This document shows, piece after piece, positions 16,815 to 29,180 of a DNA stretch of 64,000 nt (its first letter is position 1; each line of letters opens with the position of its first letter). The stretch spans positions 520,188 through 584,187 of the forward strand of contig NZ_JARLLG010000002.1 of the NCBI RefSeq assembly GCF_029382255.1. The letters are read 5' to 3'. A program made the position numbers and the translations under genes. The notes under the pieces were generated by a model. That model was not told where the DNA came from. It did not search any database and saw only the letters and a program-made list of their open reading frames with translations. This stretch comes from Isoptericola croceus. Lineage in GTDB: Bacteria; Actinomycetota; Actinomycetes; Actinomycetales; Cellulomonadaceae.

Positions 16815-18500
16815 GTGACCCCTTCCGAGCTCTCTGAAGCACTCAGCTCTGCCCTGGCCGCGGCCGTCGCCGACGGCACCCTCGCCCTGCCCACCGACGC
16901 CGTCCCGGCGTCGGTGCACGTCGAGCGACCCCGGCAGCGAGAGCACGGGGACTGGGCCACGAACGTGGCGCTGCAGCTCGCCAAGAAGGCGGGCACGACG
17001 CCGCGTGCGTTGGCCGAGGACCTGGCGGCGCGTCTGGCCGTGCACCCCGGTATCCAGGCCGTCGAGGTCGCCGGGCCCGGCTTCCTCAACATCACGCTCG
17101 ACGCCGCCTCGGCGGGCGAACTGGCCCGAACGATCGTCGAGACGGGCGCCGACTACGGCAAGGGCGCCTCCGAGGCGGGCAAGAAGGTCAACCTGGAGTT
17201 CGTCTCGGCCAACCCCACGGGCCCGATCCACATCGGCGGGGTCCGCTGGGCCGCCGTCGGCGACTCGCTGGCGCGCGTGCTTGAAGCGAGCGGTGCCGAG
17301 GTGACCCGCGAGTACTACTTCAACGACCACGGTGCGCAGATCGACCGCTTCGCCCGGTCGCTGCTGGCGCGCGCCCGCGGTGAGCAGGCACCCGAGGACG
17401 GGTACGGCGGCCAGTACATCGCCGAGATCGCCGACGCCGTGGTCGCCGACGCGCTCGCTGCCGGCGAGCCGGACCCTCGCACGCTGCCCGACGCCGAGGC
17501 GCAGGAGGCCTTCCGCGCGCGCGGCGTCCAGCGCATGTTCGGAGAGATCAAGCAGTCGCTCCACGACTTCGGGGTCGACTTCGCGGTCTACTTCCACGAG
17601 GACTCGCTCCACGAGTCGGGGGCCGTGGACCACGCGGTCGACCGCCTGCGTCAGGAGGGGCACGTCTTCGACGCCGACGGCGCGGTGTGGCTGCGCACCA
17701 CGGACTTCGGTGACGACAAGGACCGCGTGGTCATCAAGTCGGACGGCCAGGCCGCATACATCGCGGGCGACATCGCCTACTACCTCGACAAGCGCGAGCG
17801 CGGCTTCGACGACGTCATCATCATGCTCGGCGCCGACCACCACGGGTACATCGGCCGCATGATGGCCGTGTGCGCCGCGTTCGGCGACGAGCCGAACGAG
17901 AACCTGCAGATCCTCATCGGCCAGATGGTCAACCTCGTCAAGGACGGCCAGCCGGTGCGCATGTCCAAGCGCGCGGGCAACGTCCTGACGATCGACGACC
18001 TGGTGGACGCTGTCGGCGTCGACGCCGCACGCTATTCGCTCGCGCGCTCGTCGGCCGACCAGAACATCGACCTCGACCTCGACCTGCTGGCGAGCCAGAA
18101 GAACGAGAACCCCGTCTACTACGTGCAGTACGCGCACTCGCGCACCTGCGCCGTCGACCGCAACGCCGCCGACCGGGGTGTGCGCCGGGAGGACGGGTTC
18201 GACCCGGCGCTGCTCGACCACCCGACCGAGTCCGCCCTGCTGGGGCGGCTCAACGAGTTCCCGCGCGTCGTGGCCCAGGCCGCGCAGCTCCGCGAGCCGC
18301 ACCGCGTCGCCCGGTATCTCGAGGCCCTGGCGGGCGAATACCACACCTGGTACCAGCAGAAGGACCGTCGCGTCCTGCCGTACCCGGACGAGTCGGTGAC
18401 CGACACGCACCGCGCGCGCCTGTGGCTGAACGACGCCGTCCGCCAGGTCCTGGCCAACGGCCTGGACCTGCTCGGCGTGACCGCGCCGGAGCGGATGTGA
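16815..18500 (+). CDS. argS: arginyl-tRNA synthetase
   Basis: 561 residues, the normal length for a class I ArgRS. The HIGH-type motif is PTGPIHIGG and the KMSKS-type motif is RMSKRAGN; the N-terminal Arg_tRNA_synt_N domain ([17 protein letters not shown]) and the C-terminal DALR anticodon domain (EYHTWYQQ region) are present. It charges tRNA-Arg in the cytoplasm. The GTG start is preceded by a -10-like TAGAAT and no ribosome site. Its stop overlaps the lysA start by four bases (GTGA), so the two are translationally coupled, the usual actinobacterial arrangement. Confidence 0.97.
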   Translation: MTPSELSEALSSALAAAVADGTLALPTDAVPASVHVERPRQREHGDWATNVALQLAKKAGTTPRALAEDLAARLAVHPGIQAVEVAGPGFLNITLDAASAGELARTIVETGADYGKGASEAGKKVNLEFVSANPTGPIHIGGVRWAAVGDSLARVLEASGAEVTREYYFNDHGAQIDRFARSLLARARGEQAPEDGYGGQYIAEIADAVVADALAAGEPDPRTLPDAEAQEAFRARGVQRMFGEIKQSLHDFGVDFAVYFHEDSLHESGAVDHAVDRLRQEGHVFDADGAVWLRTTDFGDDKDRVVIKSDGQAAYIAGDIAYYLDKRERGFDDVIIMLGADHHGYIGRMMAVCAAFGDEPNENLQILIGQMVNLVKDGQPVRMSKRAGNVLTIDDLVDAVGVDAARYSLARSSADQNIDLDLDLLASQKNENPVYYVQYAHSRTCAVDRNAADRGVRREDGFDPALLDHPTESALLGRLNEFPRVVAQAAQLREPHRVARYLEALAGEYHTWYQQKDRRVLPYPDESVTDTHRARLWLNDAVRQVLANGLDLLGVTAPERM

Positions 18501-19936
18501 GCGCCGTGCCGGAACCCGCGGTGCCCACGGCGTCGGCACTGCCGTCGGGCGGCCCGGGTGCCGCCGGGACGCCGTGGTCGTCCGGCGCGAGACGCCGCAC
18601 GGACGGCGAGCTGGAGGTCGCCGGCGTCGCGGTGAGCGAGCTGGCCGCCGAGCACGGCACCCCCGCCTACGTGCTGGACGAGGCCGACTTCCGCGCTCGT
18701 GCCCGCGCGTACCGGTCGGCGTTCGAGGCGGCCTTCGAGCAGGTGGGTGCCGGCGTCGACGTCTACTACGCGGGCAAGGCGCTCCTGACGGTCGCCGTCG
18801 CCCGATGGGCCACGCAGGAGGGCCTGCGCGTGGACACCGCCTCGGGCGGCGAGCTCGCCGTGGCGCTGCGGGCGGGCGTCCCGGGTGCGGCGATCGGGCT
18901 GCACGGCAACAACAAGTCCGACGCCGAGGTCCTCGCCGCGCTCGACGCCGGCGTGGGGCGCCTGATCGTGGACTCGCTCGTGGAGATCGAGCGGGTGGCG
19001 GACCTGGCCGCCTCGCGAGGGGTCGTCGCACCGGTCATGGTGCGCGTCACCACGGGCGTGCACGCCGGCGGGCACGAGTACATCTCGACCGCGCACGAGG
19101 ACCAGAAGTTCGGCCTCTCGGTGAACCCGGGGCCCGACGGCGGCACGTCGCCGGCGCTCGCGGCCCTGGAGGCCGTTGTGGCCCGGCCGGAGCTGGAGCT
19201 GCTCGGGATCCACTCGCACATCGGTTCGCAGATCCTCGACCCCTCGGGCTTCGAGGCGGCGGCGCGCGTGGTGCTGCAGCTCCGGGCGGACCTGGCCACG
19301 CGGACGGGCGTGCTCGTCGACGAGGTCGACCTAGGCGGCGGCTACGGCATCGCCTACCTGCCGGGCGACGAGGCGCTCGAGCCGGGGCCGGTCGCCCTCT
19401 CGGTCGCTCAGGTCGTCGCGGCCGTCTCCCACCAGCTGGGCACGCCGCTGCCACGGTTCTCCATCGAGCCGGGACGTGCGGTGGTCGGGCCGGCGGGCCT
19501 GACGCTGTACACGGTCGGCACGGTCAAGCCGGTCACGGTGTCGAGCCCCGACGCCTCCGGGGAAGCCGCGACGTTGACCCGCCTGTACGTCTCGGTGGAC
19601 GGCGGCATGAGCGACAACATCCGCCCTGCGCTCTACGGGGCGGACTACCACGCGGAGATCGTGGGGCGGGCGTCGAGCGCCGCGAAGGTGCTGTCCCGCG
19701 TGGTCGGCAAGCACTGCGAGAGCGGGGACATCGTCGTGCACCAGGTCATGCTGCCCGGCGACGTCCGTGCGGGGGACCTGCTCGCGGTCGCGGCGACCGG
19801 CGCGTACGGCCGCTCGATGGCCTCGAACTACAACGCCCTGACGCGCCCACCGGTGGTCGCGGTGGCCGACGGCGCGTCGCGCGTGCTCGTGCGCCGCGAG
19901 ACCGTCGACGACCTGCTCGCGCTCGACCAGGGCTGA
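18497..19936 (+). CDS. lysA: diaminopimelate decarboxylase
   Basis: 479 residues. It decarboxylates meso-diaminopimelate to L-lysine using PLP. The PLP lysine lies in [10 protein letters not shown]; the glycine-rich phosphate site is in [11 protein letters not shown], and the substrate/dimer Cys motif is KHCESGD near the C-terminus. The GTG at 18497 overlaps the argS stop; a second GTG nine bases on is in frame. In most actinobacteria lysA is followed directly by hom, but here the next gene is a convergent fdhD, and hom starts 26.5 kb later. Confidence 0.96.
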   Translation: MSAVPEPAVPTASALPSGGPGAAGTPWSSGARRRTDGELEVAGVAVSELAAEHGTPAYVLDEADFRARARAYRSAFEAAFEQVGAGVDVYYAGKALLTVAVARWATQEGLRVDTASGGELAVALRAGVPGAAIGLHGNNKSDAEVLAALDAGVGRLIVDSLVEIERVADLAASRGVVAPVMVRVTTGVHAGGHEYISTAHEDQKFGLSVNPGPDGGTSPALAALEAVVARPELELLGIHSHIGSQILDPSGFEAAARVVLQLRADLATRTGVLVDEVDLGGGYGIAYLPGDEALEPGPVALSVAQVVAAVSHQLGTPLPRFSIEPGRAVVGPAGLTLYTVGTVKPVTVSSPDASGEAATLTRLYVSVDGGMSDNIRPALYGADYHAEIVGRASSAAKVLSRVVGKHCESGDIVVHQVMLPGDVRAGDLLAVAATGAYGRSMASNYNALTRPPVVAVADGASRVLVRRETVDDLLALDQG

Positions 19937-19962
19937 TCTCGGTCTCCGTTCGGGAAACCATC

Positions 19963-20814
19963 TCAGCTGCCGGTCCGGCCGGGCCCTCCACCTGGAGCGG
20001 ACGCCAGGTCGATCCGGTGCCCTCCGGCGTACAGGTTCAGGCCACCGTTCCGGACGAAGCCGGCCAGCGTCATGCCGGCCTCGGTGGCCAGGTCGACCGC
20101 CAGCGTCGAGGGCGCGGAGACCGCGGAGAGGACCGGAACCCCGGCCATCCATGCCTTCTGCACCAGCTCGAACGACGTGCGCCCGCTGACCTGGAGGATG
20201 CACCCGGTCAGCGGCAGCCGTCCCTCGGCCAGCGCCCAACCGACCACCTTGTCGACCGCGTTGTGCCGACCCACGTCCTCGCGCACGCAGAGGACGTCGC
20301 CGCGTGCGGAGAACAGGCCCGCGGCGTGGAGCCCGCCGGTGCGCTCGAAGATCGCCTGTCCCGCCCGCAGCCGCTCCGGCAGCTCCGTCAGTAGCCCGGC
20401 GGGCACCTCCACCGGGTCGTCGGCGACCGACCAGCGTGCGGTGGTGCGCACCGCGTCCAGGCTGTCCTTGCCACAGACGCCACAGGAGCTGGACGTGTAG
20501 AAGTTGCGTGAGAAGTCGGGGAGGTCGACGTGCGGCGCAAGCCTCACGTCCAGCACGTTGAGAGTCGAGTCGGGCCGGCCGTCGTCGCAGTAGCGGATGC
20601 CCAGCGTGTCTTCCCGCGCCCCTACCACGCCTTCTGACACGAGGAACCCGGCCGCGAGCTCGAAGTCGTCGCCGGGTGTGCGCATGGTGACCGCGAGCTG
20701 CTTGCCGTTGACCCGGATCTCCAGCGGCTCCTCGACCGCGAGCATGTCTGGCCGGGTCGTCGTCGCGCCATTGCGCAGCCGCAGCACCCTCCGCCGGTCG
20801 GCCCTCCAACCCAT
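19963..20814 (-). CDS. fdhD: formate dehydrogenase accessory sulfurtransferase FdhD
   Basis: 283 residues. FdhD passes sulfur from a cysteine desulfurase to the molybdenum cofactor of formate dehydrogenases. The catalytic Cys pair lies in SSCGVCGKDS, followed by REDVGRHNAVDK and SGRTSFELVQKA, all family hallmarks; EEPLEIRVNG marks the N-terminal region. It is divergent from the betaine demethylation operon and shares its promoter region with a copy of the repeated operator-like motif. Its likely client is the molybdopterin oxidoreductase encoded at 34054. Its 3' end lies 26 bp from the convergent lysA, marking the left edge of the inserted block. Confidence 0.94.
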   Translation of the reverse strand: MGWRADRRRVLRLRNGATTTRPDMLAVEEPLEIRVNGKQLAVTMRTPGDDFELAAGFLVSEGVVGAREDTLGIRYCDDGRPDSTLNVLDVRLAPHVDLPDFSRNFYTSSSCGVCGKDSLDAVRTTARWSVADDPVEVPAGLLTELPERLRAGQAIFERTGGLHAAGLFSARGDVLCVREDVGRHNAVDKVVGWALAEGRLPLTGCILQVSGRTSFELVQKAWMAGVPVLSAVSAPSTLAVDLATEAGMTLAGFVRNGGLNLYAGGHRIDLASAPGGGPGRTGS

Positions 20815-20916
20815 GTGCTGATCGAAGCAGACCGGCCGTGCGATGGCGAGCCCGCTGCACGGAGGATGCCCGCCAAGAGGGCGGCCGGAGATGTTGTCGA
20901 AATTCGTCGGCGTTGA

Positions 20917-23433
<2,517 letters not shown>

Positions 23434-23473
23434 GTCACCCATGCCCGACATGACGACCTCGACAGGGAGCCAC

Positions 23474-23605
23474 ATGACAGCGCAGCTCCTCGACGGCACG
23501 GCGACCGCCGCCGCGATCCGGGCCGACCTGCGATCCCGCGTCCCCACGCTCGCCGAGCGCACTGCCGGCCTGACTCCCCGCCCTACCGCCAGCGAGGTGA
23601 ACTGA
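23474..23605 (+). pseudogene. folD: folD 5' stub (methylene-THF dehydrogenase/cyclohydrolase remnant)
   Basis: A 43-codon frame with a good ribosome site (AGGGAG) encodes MTAQLLDGTATAAAIRADL, which matches the N-terminus of FolD, then stops after about 36 recognisable residues. All catalytic parts of FolD (the Lys motif and the NAD(P) domain) are missing. The stop overlaps the ATG of the ferredoxin gene (TGATG), so it may survive as a leader that couples translation. A deletion that removed most of folD from the operon is the simplest explanation. A full folD elsewhere in the genome would be needed to oxidise methylene-THF. Confidence 0.8.
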
Positions 23606-23964
23606 TGATTCCCGTCTGTCCGTTGTCCGCGTTGCCACGAGGCGAGGCCGTCCGCGTCGAGGGCGACGTGCCCATTGCCGTCTTCCATACCGAGGACGGC
23701 GAGGTCCTCGCCATCGACGACACGTGCACCCACCAGGACGCCTCCCTGGCCGATGGTTGGCTGGAGGGCTGCGAGGTCGAGTGCCCGCTGCACGCGTCTC
23801 GCTTCAACCTGCACACGGGCGCCGTCGACGCGCCACCGGCCAAGCGGCCGGTCCGAACCCACCAGGTCCACATCCAGGACGCCACGGTCTACGTGACCCT
23901 CTCTGAGGACGAGCCCAACCTGCCCCCCGGGGTCAGCGCGGGTTCCGTGGGAGCAGCGCCATGA
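23605..23964 (+). CDS. Rieske-type [2Fe-2S] ferredoxin of the betaine oxygenase
   Basis: 119 residues with an intact Rieske site: Cys41-x-His43 in TCTHQDASLADG and Cys60-x2-His63 in VECPLHASRF. Such ferredoxins pass electrons from an FAD reductase to a Rieske oxygenase. Start and stop overlap neighbours (TGATG with the folD stub, ATGA with the reductase), so the chain is co-translated. The tail SEDEPNLPPGVS is shared with the damaged copy encoded at 42818. Confidence 0.92.
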   Translation: MIPVCPLSALPRGEAVRVEGDVPIAVFHTEDGEVLAIDDTCTHQDASLADGWLEGCEVECPLHASRFNLHTGAVDAPPAKRPVRTHQVHIQDATVYVTLSEDEPNLPPGVSAGSVGAAP

Positions 23965-25142
23965 ACCGCGTCATCGTGGTCGGCGCCTCCCTGGCCGGAC
24001 TGGCGACCGCACGCTCGTTGCGAGCCCAGGGCTACGACGGAGAGCTCGTCGTGGTGGGGGAGGAGCCGCACCGCCCTTACGACCGGCCCCCGCTCTCCAA
24101 GGAGTTCCTGGCCGGCACCACCGACATCGCCGACCTCACGCTGGAGGCCGACGGCGAGCACCTCGGCATCGACTGGAGGCTCGGCACCCGCGCGGACCGC
24201 CTCGAGAACGGCCGGGTGCACCTCGACGACGGCAGCACCTGGACGTACGACGGCCTGGTGATCGCCACGGGCACCAGGCCGCGCACCGACGTGGTCGGCG
24301 CCCGGCTCGACGGCGTGCACCTGCTGCGCACCGTCGACGACGCCCTCGCGTTGCGCGAGGGCCTGCGACGCGGCGGCCGCGTCGTCGTCGTCGGTGGTGG
24401 CTACATCGGCTCGGAGGTCGCCTCGACCGCACGTGCCATGGGCTGCGAGGTCACCCTCCTGGTGTCCGGCACCACGCCGCTGCACCACGCCCTCGGGCCT
24501 CACGCCGTTGCTGTCTCGGACCTGCACCACCGTCACGGCGTCGAGGTGGTGACCCGCGCCCGGGTCACCGGCATCCGTCCCTCCGGCGGGTCGCTCGTCG
24601 TCCACCTGGCCGACGACCGGCAGCTGCCGGCAGACAGGGTGGTGCTGGGGACCGGAGCGGTCCCGGCCATCGCCTGGTTGGACGGATACGGGATCGAGCT
24701 CGGCGACGGCGTCCTGTGCGACCCCACGGGCGGCACCTCGCTTCCCGGTGTGGTCGCCGTGGGTGACTGCAGCGCCTGGTTCGATCCAGCGCTCGGCCGG
24801 CACCACCGCAAGGAGCACTGGACCTCCGCCATCGACCAGGCGCCCGTCGCCGCGCGCACCCTCCTCGGCGGGGAAGCCCCCGCGACGGCGGCGCGCCGAG
24901 CCCCCTACCTGTGGTCGGACATCCACGGCAGTCGCATCCAGATGGCGGGCCACGCCGAGCTGGCCGACACCTGCGAGGTCGAGACCGGCTCAGTCGCCGA
25001 CGGATCGTTCGTCGCGGTCTACCGCCGCGGCGGCCACCCGGTCGCGGTGCTCGGCGTCAACCAACCCAAGCACTTCATGTCCGTTCGTCGCCGACTCGTC
25101 TCGATACCGGCCGTCCCGTCCCTGCAAGGAGCAACAGCATGA
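23961..25142 (+). CDS. FAD-dependent NAD(P)H:ferredoxin reductase
   Basis: 393 residues of the pyridine-nucleotide-disulfide class used by oxygenase systems (BphA4/CamA-like). FAD motif VIVVGASLAGLATARSL, the conserved RPYDRPPLSK, NAD(P) motif VVVVGGGYIGSEVAS and the second FAD motif PGVVAVGDCSAW are in the expected order, with the C-terminal reductase domain (YLWSDIHGSRIQMAG). It would reduce the ferredoxin encoded just before it. ATGA overlaps on both sides place it in the coupled gene string ferredoxin-reductase-oxygenase. Confidence 0.92.
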   Translation: MNRVIVVGASLAGLATARSLRAQGYDGELVVVGEEPHRPYDRPPLSKEFLAGTTDIADLTLEADGEHLGIDWRLGTRADRLENGRVHLDDGSTWTYDGLVIATGTRPRTDVVGARLDGVHLLRTVDDALALREGLRRGGRVVVVGGGYIGSEVASTARAMGCEVTLLVSGTTPLHHALGPHAVAVSDLHHRHGVEVVTRARVTGIRPSGGSLVVHLADDRQLPADRVVLGTGAVPAIAWLDGYGIELGDGVLCDPTGGTSLPGVVAVGDCSAWFDPALGRHHRKEHWTSAIDQAPVAARTLLGGEAPATAARRAPYLWSDIHGSRIQMAGHAELADTCEVETGSVADGSFVAVYRRGGHPVAVLGVNQPKHFMSVRRRLVSIPAVPSLQGATA

Positions 25143-26275
25143 CCATCATCGAGAAGAAGGCCCTTCCCGAGAGCTTGATCAAGACCTTGCCCGGTTCTGC
25201 CTACTCGGATCCCGAGATGTTCGCTCGTGAGCAGGAGCTCATCTTCGAGAAGATGTGGTTCTGTGCGGCGCGGTCCGCCGACGTCGGCAAGCCCGGGGCC
25301 TTCAAGACCGTCCAGGTCGGCCGGGAGAGCATTCTCGTCACGCGCAGCCGCAGCGGTGAGGCCCGCGCCTTCTTCAACATCTGCCGACACCGCGGTGCCC
25401 AGCTGTGCACCGAGGAGTCCGGCGAGGTCAAGCGCTCCTTCCAGTGCCCCTACCACGCCTGGACCTACGACCTCGACGGCAAGCTGGTCGCCGCGCCGAA
25501 CCTGACCAAGATGCCCGACGTCGACCGGCTCGAGTACGGCCTGCGCAAGGTCGCTGTCCGCGAGTGGTTGGGCTACGTCTGGGTCTGCCTCGCCGCGGAG
25601 GCTCCCCCCTTCGAGGAGTCAGTCATGGGGGATGTCCGTACCCGTCTGGGCGACATCGAGTCCATCGACCACTACGGCGTGGAGAACCTCGAGCTGGGCC
25701 GCCGGATCACCTACGACGTGAAGGCGAACTGGAAGCTCATCATCGAGAACTTCATGGAGTGCTACCACTGCGCCACGATCCACCCCGAGCTCACCGAGGT
25801 GCTGCCGGAGTTTGCTGACGGCTTCGCCGCGCAGTTCTTCGTCGGCCACGGTGCCGAGTTCGGTGAGGACGTCAAGGGCTTCACCGTCGACGGTTCCGAG
25901 GGCTTCGACCGCATCCCCGGCGTCACCGAGGACCAGGACCGCCGCTACTTCGCGGTCACCATCCGTCCCCAGGTGTTCCTCAACCTCGTCCCCGACCACG
26001 TCATCCTGCACCGGATGTACCCTCTCGCCCCTGACCGCACCATCGTCGAGTGCGACTGGCTCTACCTGCCGGACGTCGTCGCGAGCGGCAAGGACGTCTC
26101 CCACTCCGTCGAGCTGTTCCACCGTGTCAATCAGCAGGACTTCGATGCCTGCGAGCGCTGCCAGCTCGCCACCAACTCCCGCGTCTACGCCGACGGCGGT
26201 GTGCTGGTGCCCAGCGAGCACCACATCAGCGCGTTCCACGAGTGGGTCCTCGAAGCCCTCCAGGGCACCGACTGA
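25139..26275 (+). CDS. Rieske non-heme iron oxygenase, probable glycine betaine demethylase
   Basis: 378 residues. Rieske cluster ligands Cys82/His84 (ICRHRGAQLC) and Cys103/His106 (QCPYHAWTYD) precede the mononuclear iron site NFMECYHCATIHPEL, with His210 and His215. It resembles GbcA-type enzymes and plant choline monooxygenase in length and motifs. The predicted reaction is oxidative N-demethylation of glycine betaine to dimethylglycine plus formaldehyde, which supplies the substrate of the dimethylglycine oxidase in the same operon. The ATG was set by an ATGA overlap with the reductase and an AAGGAG site. Another quaternary amine cannot be excluded. Confidence 0.85.
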   Translation: MTIIEKKALPESLIKTLPGSAYSDPEMFAREQELIFEKMWFCAARSADVGKPGAFKTVQVGRESILVTRSRSGEARAFFNICRHRGAQLCTEESGEVKRSFQCPYHAWTYDLDGKLVAAPNLTKMPDVDRLEYGLRKVAVREWLGYVWVCLAAEAPPFEESVMGDVRTRLGDIESIDHYGVENLELGRRITYDVKANWKLIIENFMECYHCATIHPELTEVLPEFADGFAAQFFVGHGAEFGEDVKGFTVDGSEGFDRIPGVTEDQDRRYFAVTIRPQVFLNLVPDHVILHRMYPLAPDRTIVECDWLYLPDVVASGKDVSHSVELFHRVNQQDFDACERCQLATNSRVYADGGVLVPSEHHISAFHEWVLEALQGTD

Positions 26276-26311
26276 CGCTGCCCCGTCTCGAGACCGAAGG
26301 AAGACGAACCT

Positions 26312-27616
26312 GTGACGACCACGCAGAGCATCACGTCGGCCGGCAGCCTGCTCGATCGCAGTCTCGGCGACCTCGATCCTGAGGTCGCCGAGGCTGTCGG
26401 CCAGGAGCTACGGCGCCAGCAGTCCACGCTGGAGATGATCGCGAGCGAGAACTTCGCGCCGACCGCGGTCCTGCAGGCCCAGGGCTCGGTGCTGACGAAC
26501 AAGTACGCCGAGGGCTACCCGGGCCGCCGCTACTACGGTGGATGCGAGCACGTCGACGTCGTCGAGCAGCTGGCCATCGACCGGGTCACGGCGCTGTTCG
26601 GTGCCGAGGCGGCGAACGTCCAGCCGCACTCCGGCGCCCAGGCCAACGCGGCGGCGATGTTCGCGCTGCTCGAGCCCGGCGACACGATCCTCGGGCTCGA
26701 CCTCGCCCATGGCGGCCACCTCACGCACGGCATGCGGATCAACTTCTCCGGCCGCCTGTACGACGTCGTCCCGTACCACGTCAGCGAGACCGACCTCCTC
26801 GTCGACATGGACGAGGTGGAGCGGCTGGCCCACGAGCACCGCCCCCAGCTGATCGTCGCCGGCTGGTCGGCGTACCCGCGCCAGCTGGACTTCGCCGCCT
26901 TCCGCCGCATCGCCGACTCCGTCGGCGCCCTGCTGATGGTCGACATGGCGCACTTCGCCGGCCTGGTGGCCGCTGGCCTGCACCCCAGCCCGGTGCCGTA
27001 CGCCGACGTGGTCACGACCACCACCCACAAGACGCTGGGCGGTCCACGTGGCGGCGTCATCCTGTGCCGCCAGGAGCTGCTGAAGAAGATCAACTCCGCG
27101 GTGTTCCCCGGCCAGCAGGGCGGACCGCTCGAGCACGTCATCGCGGCCAAGGCGGTGGCGTTCAAGGTGGCGGCCTCCGAGGAGTTCCGCGACCGGCAGC
27201 GCCGCACCCTCCACGGTGCTCAGATCCTCGCTCGTCGGCTCTCCGCTCCGGACGTGGCCGAGGCCGGCGTCTCCGTCCTTACCGGTGGCACCGACGTCCA
27301 CCTGGTGCTGGTCGACCTGCGCGAGTCCGAGCTCGACGGCCAGCAGGGCGAGGACCGGCTGCACTCCATCGGGATCACGGTCAACCGCAACGCCGTCCCG
27401 TTCGACCCGCGCCCGCCCATGGTGTCCTCCGGGCTGCGGATCGGCACTCCTGCGCTGGCCACCCGGGGTTTCGACGCGGACGCGTTCGAGGAGGTCGCCG
27501 ACATCATCGCCCTCGCGCTGCGCGGGCCCCTCGACGCGGCGTTGACCGCGGAGCTGCGTGGTCGCGTGCACACCCTCGCCTCCACGTTCCCGCTCTACCC
27601 CCTGCAGGAGGACTGA
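26312..27616 (+). CDS. glyA: serine hydroxymethyltransferase
   Basis: 434 residues with the PLP lysine in [14 protein letters not shown] and the substrate region MIASENFAP near the N-terminus. In this operon it combines glycine (final product of betaine demethylation) with 5,10-methylene-THF to give serine, regenerating THF. The GTG start follows AAGGAAG. It lies 36 bp after the oxygenase gene and its stop overlaps soxB (TGATG). A second, housekeeping glyA elsewhere is likely; this copy would be a catabolic paralog. Confidence 0.95.
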   Translation: MTTTQSITSAGSLLDRSLGDLDPEVAEAVGQELRRQQSTLEMIASENFAPTAVLQAQGSVLTNKYAEGYPGRRYYGGCEHVDVVEQLAIDRVTALFGAEAANVQPHSGAQANAAAMFALLEPGDTILGLDLAHGGHLTHGMRINFSGRLYDVVPYHVSETDLLVDMDEVERLAHEHRPQLIVAGWSAYPRQLDFAAFRRIADSVGALLMVDMAHFAGLVAAGLHPSPVPYADVVTTTTHKTLGGPRGGVILCRQELLKKINSAVFPGQQGGPLEHVIAAKAVAFKVAASEEFRDRQRRTLHGAQILARRLSAPDVAEAGVSVLTGGTDVHLVLVDLRESELDGQQGEDRLHSIGITVNRNAVPFDPRPPMVSSGLRIGTPALATRGFDADAFEEVADIIALALRGPLDAALTAELRGRVHTLASTFPLYPLQED

Positions 27617-28833
27617 TGGCCAAGCCGCTCCCGGAGCATCCCGCCTGGCTCTGGCGCGACCCCGACCCGAAGGCGTCCTACGACGCCATCGTGGTCGGTG
27701 GCGGCGGCCACGGCCTCGCTACCGCCTACTACCTGGCGAAGAACCACGGCATCACGAACGTCGCCGTCCTGGAGAAGGGCTGGCTGGCGGGCGGCAACAT
27801 GGCCCGCAACACCACCATCATCCGGTCCAACTACCTGTGGGACGAGAGCGCCGCGATCTACGAGTTCTCGCTCAAACAGTGGGAGCAGCTCCCCGAGGAG
27901 CTGGACTACGACTTCCTGTTCAGCCAGCGCGGCGTGCTCAACCTGGCCCACACCTTGCAAGACGTCCGCGAGGCCACCCGCCGGGTCAACGCCAACCGAC
28001 TCAACCGGGTCGACGCCGAATGGCTGGAGCCGGACGAGGTCGCCAAGATCTGCCCGATCATCAACGTCTCTCCCGACGTGCGCTACCCCGTCCTCGGCGC
28101 GACCTTCCAGCCGCGAGCCGGGATCGCCAAGCACGATCACGTCGCCTGGGCCTTCGCCAGGGCCTGTGACGCCATGGGCGTCGACCTCATCCAGAACTGC
28201 GAGGTCACCGGGTTCATCAAGGACGGCGACCGGGTCACAGGGGTCGAGACCACCCGCGGAAGCATCAGCGCCGGCACGGTCGGCCTGGTCGCCGCCGGTC
28301 ACATCAGCGTCCTGGCGGAGAAGGCCGGCTTCCGGCTGCCCGTCCAGTCACATCCGCTGCAGGCCCTGGTCTCTGAGCTCTACGAGCCGGCCCACCCCAC
28401 CGTGGTCATGTCCAACCACGTCCACGTCTACGTCTCCCAGGCCCACAAGGGCGAGCTCGTCATGGGTGCCGGCGTGGACGCCTACAACGGGTACGGCCAG
28501 CGAGGCTCCTTCCACGTGATCGAGCACCAGATGGCCGCCGCTCTCGAGCTGTTCCCGATCTTCGGTCGAGCCCACCTGCTGCGCACCTGGGGCGGCATCG
28601 TCGACGTCTCGCCCGATGCCTCGCCGATCATCGGCCCGACGCCGGTCGAGAACCTGTACGTCAACTGCGGCTGGGGGACCGGCGGCTTCAAGGCCACCCC
28701 GGGGGCGGGGTGGGCGATGGCGCACACCATGGCCACCGGTGCACCCCACGAGCTCAACCGCCCGTTCGGGCTGGAACGGTTCGTCTCCGGGGCGCTCATC
28801 GACGAGCACGGCGCCGCCGCCGTCGCGCACTGA
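27616..28833 (+). CDS. soxB: sarcosine oxidase beta subunit
   Basis: 405 residues of the DAO flavoprotein family, as in heterotetrameric sarcosine oxidase. The FAD motif is [30 protein letters not shown] and the C-terminal [13 protein letters not shown] are beta-subunit hallmarks. This subunit holds the site of sarcosine oxidation and the covalent FMN histidine. Together with SoxDAG it makes glycine, 5,10-methylene-THF (or formaldehyde) and H2O2. The start overlaps the glyA stop by one base. Confidence 0.95.
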   Translation: MAKPLPEHPAWLWRDPDPKASYDAIVVGGGGHGLATAYYLAKNHGITNVAVLEKGWLAGGNMARNTTIIRSNYLWDESAAIYEFSLKQWEQLPEELDYDFLFSQRGVLNLAHTLQDVREATRRVNANRLNRVDAEWLEPDEVAKICPIINVSPDVRYPVLGATFQPRAGIAKHDHVAWAFARACDAMGVDLIQNCEVTGFIKDGDRVTGVETTRGSISAGTVGLVAAGHISVLAEKAGFRLPVQSHPLQALVSELYEPAHPTVVMSNHVHVYVSQAHKGELVMGAGVDAYNGYGQRGSFHVIEHQMAAALELFPIFGRAHLLRTWGGIVDVSPDASPIIGPTPVENLYVNCGWGTGGFKATPGAGWAMAHTMATGAPHELNRPFGLERFVSGALIDEHGAAAVAH

Positions 28834-28874
28834 TCCGACGACACCTTGCGCACACAACGAGGGAGCAACCCGAG

Positions 28875-29180
28875 ATGCTGCTGCTGAACTGCCCCTGGTG
28901 CGGCCCGCGGGACGAGACCGAGTACCACTACGGCGGCCAGGCTCACGTCCCCTACCCGGAAGAGCCCAGCACCCTGACCGACGAGGAGTGGGCCGAGTAC
29001 CTGTTCTTCCGCGACAACCCGTGTGGGCCCTTCGCGGAACGCTGGGTCCACAGCGCCGGCTGCCGTCGCTGGTTCAACGTCGTCCGCGACACCCGGACCT
29101 ATCAGGTCCTTGCGGTCTACACCCACTCCGACCCGCGGCCCGCGGTCGGGTTCGGCGCCCAAGCAGGAGGCCCGCGATGA
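28875..29180 (+). CDS. soxD: sarcosine oxidase delta subunit
   Basis: 101 residues, the usual size of this small zinc-binding subunit. The N-terminal [13 protein letters not shown] and later AGCRRWFN hold the Cys/His ligands typical of SoxD. It is a structural component of the heterotetramer. The ATG follows GAGGGAG; its stop overlaps the soxA start (ATGA). Confidence 0.94.
   Translation: MLLLNCPWCGPRDETEYHYGGQAHVPYPEEPSTLTDEEWAEYLFFRDNPCGPFAERWVHSAGCRRWFNVVRDTRTYQVLAVYTHSDPRPAVGFGAQAGGPR

Noticed and set aside
18119-19219. Minus-strand open frame opposite argS/lysA
   Set aside because: Shadow of the two conserved genes; no start signal and no family resemblance.
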